Shown here one piece after another: positions 1-8,009 of a DNA stretch of 64,000 bases (positions within the stretch are counted from its first letter, which is position 1; every line of letters starts with the position of its first letter). The position numbers were made by a program, and so were the translations under genes. The DNA is from Chthoniobacter sp. (lineage in GTDB: Bacteria; Verrucomicrobiota; Verrucomicrobiia; Chthoniobacterales; Chthoniobacteraceae). The notes under the pieces were generated by a model. The model had not been told where the DNA came from. It made no database searches and saw only the letters and a program-made list of their open reading frames with translations. The stretch is from positions 62,001 to 126,000 of the forward strand of contig JAIOPH010000032.1 in assembly GCA_021414005.1 (NCBI GenBank), given 5' to 3'.

Positions 1-676
1 GGGAGAGGAAAAGTCCTCGCAGAGCGCGCAGCCTCCCGATCTCTCGCGGCAGAGAGGTGAGTCGGTTACCCGAGAGATTGAGATTCCTGAGCCTCGGCAG
101 CTCAAAAAGCTCCGGCGGCAGCGTGCCAAGCTTCAGATCGTTAAGCCTTAGCTGCGCATTGAGGTCCCGCGCCTGCTTCCACTTCGCGATCCTCCGGCGT
201 GCCTCGGCTTGGGCTTCGGGTTCATCAACGGGCTTCGGGGGACGGGGCATGGGTGGGTGCGGGTTCGAGGGGAGGTTGGCGGGGGCAGGGGCACGGGGCA
301 AGTCGCAATGGGCTCCGGCCCGTGCCCCGCCCGTCCTCCCGCGCAGGGCGGGGCTGCTCGGGTGGGCCGGAGGAGGGCGTTTCTCTGTGCGGGGATGGCT
401 TTTCCCAAGCGGAGGGGCGTCGCAGTGCTCCCCGGGGACGCTGATGCGCAGCGGAGGGACGTCCATGAATGGCGGAAAAGCGTCCATGGACGGCGGATGG
501 ACGTCCATGAGCGGCGGATGGACGTCCATGAGCGGCGGAGGGACGTCCATGAACTCGCCATCGACGTTCCTGAACTCCCCATGAGCGTCCATGAATTGCC
601 CGCCAACGCCCTTTTTCCACCCCCGAACGCTCCGGCCCGGCGCAGGGGCCGGGGCCACCGGAGCGGTCGCCCTCAT
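1..676 (-). CDS. Leucine-rich-repeat protein, partial (C-terminus beyond left edge)
   Basis: The minus strand is open from the in-frame ATG at 676 to the window edge. The last ~80 residues are clear leucine-rich repeats, for example LPRLRNLNLSGNRLTSLP followed by REIGRLRALRGLFLS. Just before them a charged helix (EARRRIAKWKQARDLNAQL) resembles the capping segment seen ahead of bacterial LRR domains. Upstream of that is a proline-rich linker, and residues ~25-80 are heptapeptide repeats of the type PPLMDVH encoded by a 21-bp tandem array. The start is uncertain: the ATG at 250 (MPRPPKPVDEPEA) would give a conventional LRR protein and leave the repeats untranslated; neither start has a Shine-Dalgarno site. 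Bacterial LRR proteins usually mediate protein contacts, so no specific role can be given. Confidence 0.6.
   Translation of the reverse strand, partial: MRATAPVAPAPAPGRSVRGWKKGVGGQFMDAHGEFRNVDGEFMDVPPPLMDVHPPLMDVHPPSMDAFPPFMDVPPLRISVPGEHCDAPPLGKSHPRTEKRPPPAHPSSPALRGRTGGARAGAHCDLPRAPAPANLPSNPHPPMPRPPKPVDEPEAQAEARRRIAKWKQARDLNAQLRLNDLKLGTLPPELFELPRLRNLNLSGNRLTSLPREIGRLRALRGLFLS
436..603. repeat. 21-bp tandem array, 8 units
   Basis: Eight head-to-tail units of exactly 21 bp begin at 436, 457, 478, 499, 520, 541, 562 and 583. The central ones read close to GGACGTCCATGAGCGGCGGA plus one base. The core GGACGTCC is itself an 8-bp palindrome. The unit contains no stop codon in any frame, so long ORFs appear on both strands. 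Outer units are diverged, inner ones nearly identical, as expected for an array that expands from the middle. Confidence 0.9.
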
Positions 677-710
677 TCCCGCCAAGAGGGACGAAACACG
701 GCCAGGGACA

Positions 711-779
711 GGGAATGTAGCTTGGACTTTAGTCCAAACACTCCGGGCCCCTTTGGACTAAAGTCCAAGCTACTTTCCC
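711..779. repeat. Long inverted repeat with self-complementary arms
   Basis: Arms 711-738 and 752-779 are 28 nt long and complementary with one mismatch, around a 13-nt GC-rich loop. Each arm also contains TTGGACTTTAGTCCAA, which folds on itself, so the element can form one long hairpin or two small ones. It lies between the LRR gene start and the end of the cytochrome-like gene. It could terminate the cytochrome-like gene transcript, but the shape suggests a dispersed palindromic repeat. Confidence 0.85.
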
Positions 780-794
780 TCCCCGCCGGCTGCT

Positions 795-818
795 GCGTCC
801 ATGAGCGGCGGAGGGACG
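795..818. repeat. Isolated copy of the 21-bp unit
   Basis: GCGTCCATGAGCGGCGGAGG and the next four bases repeat the core of the array at 436-603, about 190 bp away and on the far side of the palindrome at 711-779. Confidence 0.75.
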
Positions 819-850
819 TTTTTCGCCGGCGGGCGGCGGGGTGGCGGGGA

Positions 851-3800
851 TTACTTGTCGGCGAGGGCGTGGATGGTGCCGTGGATGGAGCGGTCGATGG
901 CGGTGCCGTCGGGGGCGCGGAGTTTGGCGAGGAGTTCGTAGCACTGGGTGGGCGCGAGGCCGGGGACGGTGAGGGTGACGGTGCGGCCGTCGGTGCCGAT
1001 TTTGGCGGCGGCGATGGGGACCGGGTGTTCGTCGATGTGCTGCGAGCCGTAATTGGCGCTGCGTTTGAGGGACCAGGCTTTCAGCGCAAAGGCGTCGGCC
1101 ACCACGCTCGCGGGGTCGAGCGGGTCGCTGAAGGTGACGGTGAGCGCGCCCTGCGCGGCGTGGACGGCGAGCGGGAGGTTCGCGGGTTTTTCGTTGCGGC
1201 GGATGCGGTGGAAACCGCCGGGCGCACTCGCATTTCCCGCCCAGGCAATCATGCCGCTGGTATAGAGCGCGCCGTCCGGGGCGAAGCGTCCGCGCATGAT
1301 GCCGGTGGCAAAGCCGGGCATGGGCAGTTCGCAGACGGCGCCCTGCCACTGGCCGGCGACTTCCTCATTCGGCACGATGAAGGCGCGGCCCATGCCGTAG
1401 CTGAGATTGAGCAGCGATCCGCCGAGCGTGCCCCAGGCATTTTTCGGCACCCAGAGGAGCTCGGCGGGGCTGCGGTCCTTGGCATTGGTGATCCAGACCA
1501 TGGGCTGCTGCATGGCGGAGTCCGCGGAGTCGGTCACGTCGGTGTAGCCAAACATGTTGCCGTAGAAACCGCCGGGCCGCACGCGGTTGATGCGGTTCTT
1601 CGGCGTCCAGTGGCCCTCCTGATCGGTGACGAAAAAGCTGCCATCGGGGTTGACGCACACGCCATTGGCCGCGCGGAAGCCGCTGGCGAGGATGTCGGTC
1701 CTTTTGCCATCGGCGCTGATGCGGAGGAGCGTGCCGTGATGCGGGACGAGCGCGGGCAGGGCGTGGCGGGCGGACTTCGCGTAGTAGAAATTGCCCTCGG
1801 CATCGGTCTGCAGGCCCATGGCGAATTCATGGAAATGTTCGGTGACTTGGTGGTCGTTGTTGAAGTTCTCGATGAAGTCGATTTCGCCGTCGCCGTTGAG
1901 GTCGCGCAGGCGCACGAGCTGGTCGCGGCAGGTGACGAAAAGGTCGTCGCCGCGGAACTTCACACCGAGCGGCTGGAAGAGCCCGGTGGCGATGCGCCGC
2001 CATTTCAGCGGAGCGGGCGCGGGGGCCATGAGGCCGTCCACGCGCCACACGTCGCCGTTCCAGGTGGCCAGGATGGCGGCCTTGCCGTCGGGCGTGAAAT
2101 CGAAGCCGCCCGGACGCATCCAGCTCTGCCACGGATTTTCGATGGGCAGCGGGAAGGTGTCGGCGATGAAGGGGCCGTCGGCTTTGCCGGCCTCGGAGGT
2201 GGTGGTGACTTCCTCCGTCCAGCGGCGCGGGCCGCCCTTGGTGAGCGGCGCGAGATCGAGCGGGGCGGTGAAGGTTTTCGCGAGCGCGGCGAGCGATGCG
2301 GGATCGGCTTTGGAGATGAAGAGGCGGGTCTTCGCGCCGTTGGGCAACTCCGCGACCCAGAAGCCGCCGTCCTTGCGCAGCGTGCCGTCGCCGGTAAGCG
2401 CGACATTGATCGTGTCGGGCGCGACGCGCAGAAGAAGGGGCGGCAGCGCAATCGAGTGGACCAACATTGGTACATTTAGCGTCCGCGTGAAAACGGGCGT
2501 CGCGCCGTAATCGAGCCAGCCGGGCGATTCGAGCACCGGCCTGCCGCGGACCGTCAGCGCGACGACCGCTTTCCCACCCTGCAAATACAGCCCCTCGTAA
2601 TGCGCCCACTCCCGCGGCAGCGGGCCATACGGCAGCTTCTCGCGGCTGAGCGGACGCGGGTCCTCCCACTTGCCCTCCGGCGAGGCCCAGCCGGGGCCGA
2701 CGGGATTTACGAATTGCCGCTCACCCGCGAGGCTGGTGTGCGAGTTGTGGCTGCCGTCGAAGGCGATGCCTTTCCAATCCACAAAACTGCCCGTGGTGGC
2801 CGTGGCCACGCGCATGGTGTCGTGGTCATAGACCATCCACGCGCGGCCTTTGCTCACGCCGCCGGGGCCGTCGTCGAGGCGGATGGCGATGGCCTTCTGC
2901 GCGATGTTCTTGGGCTCGATCTGGAGGGTCCAGAAAAGCACCGGGCCGAAGTCCATGCGCTTGAACGGCGGCAGCGAGCGGTCCTCCTTTTCCACCTCCG
3001 CGATGGTCATCCCGCGCGGGAGCGCGGCGAGGTAGGCGGGCGTGATCTCGGTGAACTGCGTCTTGTTGTGCGGACGCAGGAACGTCTCACGGATGTATTG
3101 GATAACCGCGTATTTCTGCGCGGTGGTGTACTGCGGCTGCGCGACCATCTGGCCGAAGCCTTTCGTGAGCGTGGCGTACATCGCGTACGGGTCCGCGCCG
3201 TTTTTGAACGGCCCCTCGGCGAACCGCAGCGCCGTCGGCAGCGAGCCAGGTGCTTCCTTCGTGCCGTGGCAAACCACGCAGAGCGTGCTGTAAATCTGCG
3301 CGCCCTCCGCGAGCGTCTTCTCGTTCCAGCCGGCCACGATGTCGCGGTGGTCGCTGCGCTCCAGAGCCTGCACCCAGGCCGTTTTCACCGTCGCGCCCGC
3401 CGCGGGCTCGATCACCGGACGCGTGCCGCCGCCCGCCGGCGCGTGGGTAAAGTCCGGCGTGTTCGCGCCCGCACCTTCGCCTTTGAAAAGGAGCGCGATT
3501 TCCTCGTTCGGGAGCGCCCGCGCCCACACGCGCACGCTAGCGATTTTCCCCTCCGTGAAATCGCCGCCGAAGTCCGCCGTCGCGCCGCCGATCTTGAAAA
3601 CATCCCCGGCTCCGTCGGGCTTCGTGAGCTTCGGATTTTCCTCCACCATCTTGCCATCGAGCCAAAGCTGCGCCGCGCCCGCGCGCACCGTGATGACCGC
3701 CGTGTGCGGCTTGCCGTTCTCCACCTTCGGCCCGCCGCCGATCGCGCCGACTCCCTCGACCACATACTCCAGCCGCCCTTTGCGGATGAGCAGCGCCTTC

Positions 3801-4258
3801 GCGTCCGGTGCCCACTTGCCGGCCGGCGAGCATTTGGAAAAGAGCGTCCCGCCGCCCTGCGCCTCGAATTTCACCGCCGCCGTGAAGTCCGCGCCGAGGT
3901 TGACCTTCGCGTCGGGAAACGCCGTCGCCGCCGACGCCGCGCCCGCCGGTTTCACGTCCACCACTTTGCCATCCGTCCACACCCGCACCACCGGCGCGCC
4001 CTTCGCCGGACGCTCCACCGCCACGTCATGCTCCGCGCCCTTCGGCAGCGGCACCGTGAAGTCTTTGCCGAGCCGCACCGTGCCCGTAGCCGGCGCGGAA
4101 AATTCCACATGCAGCCGGTAATTCGCCGGCAGCTCCGGCGCATCCAGCGGCATGGCATCGCGCGGCAACACCGGCACCGGCTCGGCCCACGCCAGCGGCG
4201 CGAGAAAGGAGGCAAGCAGCAGGGCGGTGAGACGGGCGGAGGGGACGGTGAGTTTCAT
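851..4258 (-). CDS. Secreted LamG / cytochrome c / beta-propeller protein
   Basis: This ~1135-residue protein begins with a signal peptide (MKLTVPSARLTALLLASFL, then an APLAWA cleavage region), which is why the ATG at 4258 is preferred to 4279. In order it shows a concanavalin/LamG-like domain (about 110-260), a single class I cytochrome c site CVVCH at about residue 326, a middle region like the DUF6797 segment of PVC proteins, and a C-terminal sugar-dehydrogenase-like beta-propeller containing NGDG and repeated PDG turns. A C-terminal domain follows. By family it should be periplasmic, passing electrons from an oxidised substrate to its haem; the substrate cannot be read from the sequence. 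It is isolated between repeat-rich regions, with no partner redox gene beside it. Confidence 0.8.
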   Translation of the reverse strand: MKLTVPSARLTALLLASFLAPLAWAEPVPVLPRDAMPLDAPELPANYRLHVEFSAPATGTVRLGKDFTVPLPKGAEHDVAVERPAKGAPVVRVWTDGKVVDVKPAGAASAATAFPDAKVNLGADFTAAVKFEAQGGGTLFSKCSPAGKWAPDAKALLIRKGRLEYVVEGVGAIGGGPKVENGKPHTAVITVRAGAAQLWLDGKMVEENPKLTKPDGAGDVFKIGGATADFGGDFTEGKIASVRVWARALPNEEIALLFKGEGAGANTPDFTHAPAGGGTRPVIEPAAGATVKTAWVQALERSDHRDIVAGWNEKTLAEGAQIYSTLCVVCHGTKEAPGSLPTALRFAEGPFKNGADPYAMYATLTKGFGQMVAQPQYTTAQKYAVIQYIRETFLRPHNKTQFTEITPAYLAALPRGMTIAEVEKEDRSLPPFKRMDFGPVLFWTLQIEPKNIAQKAIAIRLDDGPGGVSKGRAWMVYDHDTMRVATATTGSFVDWKGIAFDGSHNSHTSLAGERQFVNPVGPGWASPEGKWEDPRPLSREKLPYGPLPREWAHYEGLYLQGGKAVVALTVRGRPVLESPGWLDYGATPVFTRTLNVPMLVHSIALPPLLLRVAPDTINVALTGDGTLRKDGGFWVAELPNGAKTRLFISKADPASLAALAKTFTAPLDLAPLTKGGPRRWTEEVTTTSEAGKADGPFIADTFPLPIENPWQSWMRPGGFDFTPDGKAAILATWNGDVWRVDGLMAPAPAPLKWRRIATGLFQPLGVKFRGDDLFVTCRDQLVRLRDLNGDGEIDFIENFNNDHQVTEHFHEFAMGLQTDAEGNFYYAKSARHALPALVPHHGTLLRISADGKRTDILASGFRAANGVCVNPDGSFFVTDQEGHWTPKNRINRVRPGGFYGNMFGYTDVTDSADSAMQQPMVWITNAKDRSPAELLWVPKNAWGTLGGSLLNLSYGMGRAFIVPNEEVAGQWQGAVCELPMPGFATGIMRGRFAPDGALYTSGMIAWAGNASAPGGFHRIRRNEKPANLPLAVHAAQGALTVTFSDPLDPASVVADAFALKAWSLKRSANYGSQHIDEHPVPIAAAKIGTDGRTVTLTVPGLAPTQCYELLAKLRAPDGTAIDRSIHGTIHALADK

Positions 4259-4451
4259 GAAAGGACGGGGACTCTCCACGGCGTCCCGCCCAAGGGCAAG
4301 CCTCCGGGTTTTCCGCAGGGAAAACCATCTGAGCTTGGGAACGAGAGGAACCCAACCGCCGATAACGCGTGACGATCGGGAGAGTCGGGAAGATCAGCCG
4401 CCAACGGCACGGATCACTCCCTGAGTGGCGGGCGGCAGCCAAGCGGGCGGG

Positions 4452-5144
4452 TTTTCTTCCGCAGGTGCGCGGCTCGCCTCCGCGAGCGGGCGGTTCTCTG
4501 CCACAAGTGCGAGGTTCCCTGCGGCCAGTGGGAAGTGCTCTGCCGCGAGTGGCAGGCTCTCCGCCGCAGGAGAGAAGTTTTCCGCCGCATGGAAATGATT
4601 CTGCGCGACGCACGGCCCATTCTCTGACCACGACGGGAAGTGATCCCGCGACAGAAAGCGGTTTTCTGGCGTCGGAGAGCGGGTCTCCCCTGAAAGAGAG
4701 CGCTCCACCGTCGCGCGCGAGCGGTTCTCTGCGGGCGGAAAACCATTCCGGGCCGTCGCGGGATGGTTCCCCTCCGCGAGAGAATGATTCCCTTGTCCCG
4801 GAGAACCGCGCCCTCGCGGTGGAAAGCCGCTCCCTCGCGCGAGTCCGCCATTCTCCGCTGCGAGTGGACGATTTTCCGCTGCGCGCGAAGCATTCTCCAC
4901 CGCGAGAGAACCGCTCTCCGGGGTCAGAAGATGATTCTCTTCCGCCAGAGAACGGCTTTCTGCCGTCGGAAGCCGGGTTGCTGGCGGGAGAAAACGAGCT
5001 TCCGCCGTGGGAAACCGATTTCCCGACAGAAGAAAATGGTTTTCCGCCGCGGGAGAATCGTTTTCCCAAGCGAGAAAACCGCCCTCCTACAGAGGCAAGG
5101 GGTTCTCCACTGGGAGAAAACCGCCCACCGATGGCAATCTGCCG
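4452..5144. repeat. 33-unit degenerate 21-bp tandem array
   Basis: From 4452 the sequence can be cut every 21 bp into 33 units with no phase slip. The approximate consensus is TTYTCYGCCGCGRGAGAAYS plus G. Typical units start at 4494, 4893, 5040, 5061 and 5103. Many units hold a short dyad, TTCTC...GAGAA. The array is unrelated in sequence to the one at 436-603 but has the same 21-bp period. Long ORFs run through it in several frames on both strands (for example a GTG-started frame 4369-5235 on the plus strand reading S-P-P-R-E-N-x heptads). None has a recognisable domain or clear ribosome site, so coding is unproven. Confidence 0.9.
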
Positions 5145-5340
5145 TCCATTTACTCTGGGACGCCGCTTTCCAGCCTCTCTGGCTCCTGAAGTGCGGCTTT
5201 TGGCGCGCACCCCTTTTTCGGTTGCCAATGCGTAGCGCGGTCGGGGAGGACGATGGCCAGCTCCAGCCACTAGAGCAGAGGTTCGGAACGAGGGGCGAAA
5301 CGCAGGAAGGGCCGTTCGCAGCCTCCGTCGGCGGCAAAGA

Positions 5341-5433
5341 ATCCCAACGGGATTCAATCATCCAGCCCAGGGTTGCCCGCCGCGGGCTACCCTGGGAACC
5401 GTCCACAATGACGCCTCAACCCTGATAGGGTTG
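5341..5433 (+). repeat. Left composite REP, three hairpins
   Basis: The hairpins are 5341-5353 (ATCCC-AAC-GGGAT), 5366-5396 (CCCAGGGT paired with ACCCTGGG, with an inner GCCCG-CCG-CGGGC stem) and 5417-5433 (CAACCCT-GAT-AGGGTTG). The unit ends 32 bp before the transposase start. Confidence 0.88.
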
Positions 5434-5465
5434 AATCCATCCGCCGAAACCCGCACGCTCCTGCC

Positions 5466-5921
5466 ATGGCGCAGTCGCTCGCAAAGATCCTGTTGCACCT
5501 GGTCTTCTCGACCAAGGATCGGCGGCCATTTCTGAAAGACCCCTCGCTGCGCGAGGAACTCCATCGTTACCTCGGCGGCATTCTCACGAATCTCGAATGC
5601 CAGCCGCTCATCATCGGAGGGGTCGAGGATCATGTGCATCTCCTCTTCGCGCATTCCCGCACGGCCACGGTGGCGGAGGTGGTGAAGGAATTGAAACGCG
5701 GTTCGACCGTGTCGTTGAAAACCAAAGCGCCGGCATTGTCGGAGTTCGCGTGGCAGAGTGGCTACGGCGTTTTTTCCATCGGCCAATCGCAGGTCGATGA
5801 TGTGCGCGCCTACATCGCCGCTCAGGAGGAGCATCATCGGAAGATTTCGTTTCAGGAGGAATTCCGCCGGTTGTTGCAGCGTTACGAGATCGCGTTCGAC
5901 GAGCGGTATGTTTGGGATTGA
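5466..5921 (+). CDS. REP-associated tyrosine transposase (IS200-like, Y1)
   Basis: The 151-residue protein matches the size and layout of Y1 single-strand transposases. The metal-binding HUH motif is seen as EDHVHLLFAH (around residue 60), and the catalytic tyrosine is expected in VRAYIAAQEEHHRK (around residue 118), the usual Tyr followed by Gln and His-His. The N-terminus (LLHLVFSTKDRRPFL) is the typical first strand of the family. Proteins of this type nick and rejoin single-stranded REP hairpins. Here the hairpins flank the gene on both sides, and another copy lies 250 bp beyond the right end. The reading frame is intact, so the enzyme may still be active. Confidence 0.9.
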   Translation: MAQSLAKILLHLVFSTKDRRPFLKDPSLREELHRYLGGILTNLECQPLIIGGVEDHVHLLFAHSRTATVAEVVKELKRGSTVSLKTKAPALSEFAWQSGYGVFSIGQSQVDDVRAYIAAQEEHHRKISFQEEFRRLLQRYEIAFDERYVWD

Positions 5922-5971
5922 TGCCGTCCCGGCGGTGGCGTGGATTGCGGTGGTTCGTTGGCCGATGGATT

Positions 5972-6066
5972 CAACCCTTTCAGGGTTGGGGCGTGTTTGT
6001 GGGCGGGTTCCCAGGGTAGCCCGCGGCGGGCAACCCTGGGCTGGTTGATTCAATCCCGTTGGGATT
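5972..6066 (-). repeat. Right composite REP, inverted relative to the left
   Basis: This is the left repeat read on the other strand: hairpins at 5972-5988 (CAACCCT-TTC-AGGGTTG), 6010-6040 (CCCAGGGT...ACCCTGGG with an inner GCCCG-CGG-CGGGC stem) and 6052-6066 (AATCCC-GTT-GGGATT). Spacers between hairpins have diverged while the stems are kept. Confidence 0.88.
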
Positions 6067-6308
6067 GGGCATCGGCGATGCGGGCCAAGGCGGGACGACG
6101 CCGGCGATTGAGCAGCAGCGGTGCGGTGCCGGGACTGGTTAACGGAGCGGTCCCCGCAATTACCCAGATACCCAGATTCTCGCCCACCGTTCACCGGCCC
6201 CGTTCGCGATTGGAATAATGCCGCGGGACATCATGGATTTGTGCAATGGGGTGTCGTGGAATTTTGCCGTGCTTGCGTGGAATGGCGCGGCGCGAAGCGC
6301 CCGCCGTG

Positions 6309-6410
6309 AACGCCAACGGCGTTCCATCATCCAGCCCCGGGTTGTTTCGTTCCAACGAAACTACCCTGGGTCCATCCCACCCAACCAAACCGTCAACCCT
6401 GAAAGGGTTG
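6309..6410 (+). repeat. Third composite REP with compensatory changes
   Basis: The same three-hairpin order is present: 6309-6323 (AACGCC-AAC-GGCGTT), 6335-6370 (CCCCGGGT...ACCCTGGG with a new inner stem GTTTCGTT-CC-AACGAAAC) and 6394-6410 (CAACCCT-GAA-AGGGTTG). The first hairpin and the inner stem differ in sequence from the copies beside the transposase but keep full pairing. It lies 11 bp beyond the stop codon of the next gene and may act as its terminator. The stretch 6067-6308 between it and the RAYT element holds no gene that I can see. Confidence 0.85.
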
Positions 6411-6421
6411 AATCAGCATGC

Positions 6422-7738
6422 CTACGCGTCGAAAGCACATCGAATCGCGTCCAAAACGCTTCGCATCGGAGTCCAGTCTTGGGATTTGATGAGCGTTGGG
6501 GTTGAAGCGGCAGCGGCGAGTTTGAGATCAAACCTCTCCTGAAGCTGAGCTTTCTCTGTTAACTCACCTTGGTACGCGCAAACAGCAGCATCGTATCCAC
6601 GCCAATGCACCGGCGTTAGAGAGCCATCCTCCCGCTTTAGGACATCTTCGCCAAAATAAAGCTCCAAGCTGCCAGCAAGTCCATTCACGTCCATCTGCAC
6701 CAAACCCGACGGACCAATGGTGGGATACGAGGCTGCGGATGGCAGGGCCGGGAACTGCAACACGCGCATGAATGACGGTAGCGCGATTCGAGCAAGCGCG
6801 CGCAAAGCAGCCCGTGCGGCCGTGTCATTGTCGAACACAGCGATAACCCGATTGGAGATTCCGGCACCAGCAAATGATTTGATCGTGTTTACCAACTGCC
6901 CCGCCCCGCCGGGTGCGTTTGGGGCGTGAAAGTCCATAAAGGAGTAGTATTCGGCCAAGTGTGGGAAAAACAGTTCCATCGTCGCTTTTAGAACTCGACT
7001 ATCCGAGCTGCCTTCAGTCAGCACGACTATTCTGCTGTTCGTTGGGTAGTCCGACGATAACTCGGCACGCGCCATCTCGCTGACACGATCTTCGATACTG
7101 TAGTAACCAGAGCCCACGACTTCGGTGAGATCGAGAAACAGGACCGCGTCGATGTTGCTGGCTTCAAGCGCCGCTCGAAGAAAATAGCGCACATCGCTCG
7201 TTGGAAACCGGAACAATGGTTCGTCATCGTTGCTCGATAGGACAAAGGTGGCCAAATCGGAAAGGACGCACTTAACGGCTCCCTCCCGATGCGGTGAGAG
7301 ATCCCATGTCTGCAACCCCTTGCTTTTGATTTCTTGGAATGCTGCTAACCAGCTCTCAAATGAGAGATCGCTGTAGAGAGCGATCTCCTTCGCATACAGC
7401 GTTTCGATCTCGGAGTTACCTTCGTATTCTTTAAGCTCAGACAGCTTGTCCTGAATGCCGTCTTCAAAAAGTGAGCGGGCGGCCTCGATGGTAAACCCCA
7501 TCACATTGAGGCGATCGATGACTGCCTTCTTCGGTGCGGAGTACCCAACTTGGGTTAACTCGTCCGCGGTGTCGGTTGAATTTGGACGAGTCGACATGAT
7601 TTCTCCGGACTCGGAAAGCCATACGGGCTTAGCGACTTTATCTTTTTCCGTGAACAGCGTCATCACGGTCGGGTCCACATAGCTCTTGGTAGAGAGCAAG
7701 TGAAGCGAGTCGATCGATAGAGCAGTATAACTTCCCAT
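6422..7738 (-). CDS. HEPN/Toprim-associated protein, putative defence
   Basis: The 438-residue protein starts MGSYTALSIDSLHLLSTKSY, matching the N-terminal domain described as HEPN/Toprim_N. A second half, from about residue 235, looks like a TOPRIM/OLD-type domain: RIVVLTEGSSDSRVL supplies the conserved acidic residue and VIAVFDNDTAA the D-x-D element. TOPRIM domains bind divalent metal and cut or rejoin nucleic acid phosphodiesters. Proteins with this pairing tend to occur in variable, defence-rich regions, so an anti-phage role is an inference. The gene is visibly less GC-rich than its neighbours and adjoins REP/transposase sequence, suggesting recent acquisition. A weak AAGG lies just ahead of the ATG. 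No partner gene is apparent. Confidence 0.75.
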   Translation of the reverse strand: MGSYTALSIDSLHLLSTKSYVDPTVMTLFTEKDKVAKPVWLSESGEIMSTRPNSTDTADELTQVGYSAPKKAVIDRLNVMGFTIEAARSLFEDGIQDKLSELKEYEGNSEIETLYAKEIALYSDLSFESWLAAFQEIKSKGLQTWDLSPHREGAVKCVLSDLATFVLSSNDDEPLFRFPTSDVRYFLRAALEASNIDAVLFLDLTEVVGSGYYSIEDRVSEMARAELSSDYPTNSRIVVLTEGSSDSRVLKATMELFFPHLAEYYSFMDFHAPNAPGGAGQLVNTIKSFAGAGISNRVIAVFDNDTAARAALRALARIALPSFMRVLQFPALPSAASYPTIGPSGLVQMDVNGLAGSLELYFGEDVLKREDGSLTPVHWRGYDAAVCAYQGELTEKAQLQERFDLKLAAAASTPTLIKSQDWTPMRSVLDAIRCAFDA

Positions 7739-7788
7739 AGCCTTACCGCGTTAGCCGACAACAACGACGTCGAGTTTGGGCCGCCAGC

Positions 7789-7992
7789 CTACGCCTTCCC
7801 ATAAACTTCCGCGCCCTTTTCCACGAACTCCTTCGACTTTTGACTCCGCTTCGCTTCGCCCTCACGGGCAATCCTCCGGATTGTCCATCTCGCTGCGCTC
7901 GGTTCCTCCAAGCCATTCTTCAAGGCCTCTTCCTCGGAGATCGCCTGTTCGGCGCGGGCACGCTCGGGGTCGAGGGTGAGGTGCGGTGCGGG
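7789..7992 (-). pseudogene. Remnant resembling the ThiC C-terminus, with an inserted repeat
   Basis: A minus-strand frame with no start codon ends SKEFVEKGAEVYGKA and stop. Upstream in the same frame are LTLDPERAR and ISEEEALKNGLEE. These pieces look like the LDPE segment and last helix of phosphomethylpyrimidine synthase (ThiC), but the cysteine-rich iron-sulfur segment that should separate them is missing. About 65 bp (7838-7905) rich in GAGCGCAGCGAG- and GAAGCGAAGCGG-like words interrupt the final helix and look like a short dispersed repeat. An upstream in-frame TAG (7993-7995) closes the frame. The ThiC assignment rests on memory of the family and is moderate only. Confidence 0.4.
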
Positions 7993-8009
7993 CTATTGCC
8001 GGGGAAGAG

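Larger units (their letters stand above)
5341..6066 (+). mobile_element. RAYT element with inverted composite REP ends
   Basis: An IS200-like transposase gene (5466-5921) sits between two ~95-bp composite repeats in opposite orientation. Each holds three hairpins in the same order from the outer end: an ATCCCAACGGGAT type, a long CCCAGGGT...ACCCTGGG stem, and CAACCCT...AGGGTTG. This is the arrangement expected of a REP-associated tyrosine transposase (RAYT) locus. No target-site duplication is apparent, as is usual for this family. Confidence 0.8.

Noticed and set aside
209..2479. 756-codon plus-strand ORF
   Set aside because: It lies opposite the cytochrome-like gene for most of its length and only continues into the stop-free 21-bp array. 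High GC leaves long antisense frames open, and the product has no domain.
4452..5144. CRISPR array
   Set aside because: The repeats are contiguous and degenerate, with no unique spacers between constant repeats, and no cas genes are present.
4369..5235. GTG-started plus-strand ORF across the 21-bp array
   Set aside because: Competing frames on both strands are also open and there is no ribosome site or domain, so it is described as a repeat array and not listed as a gene.
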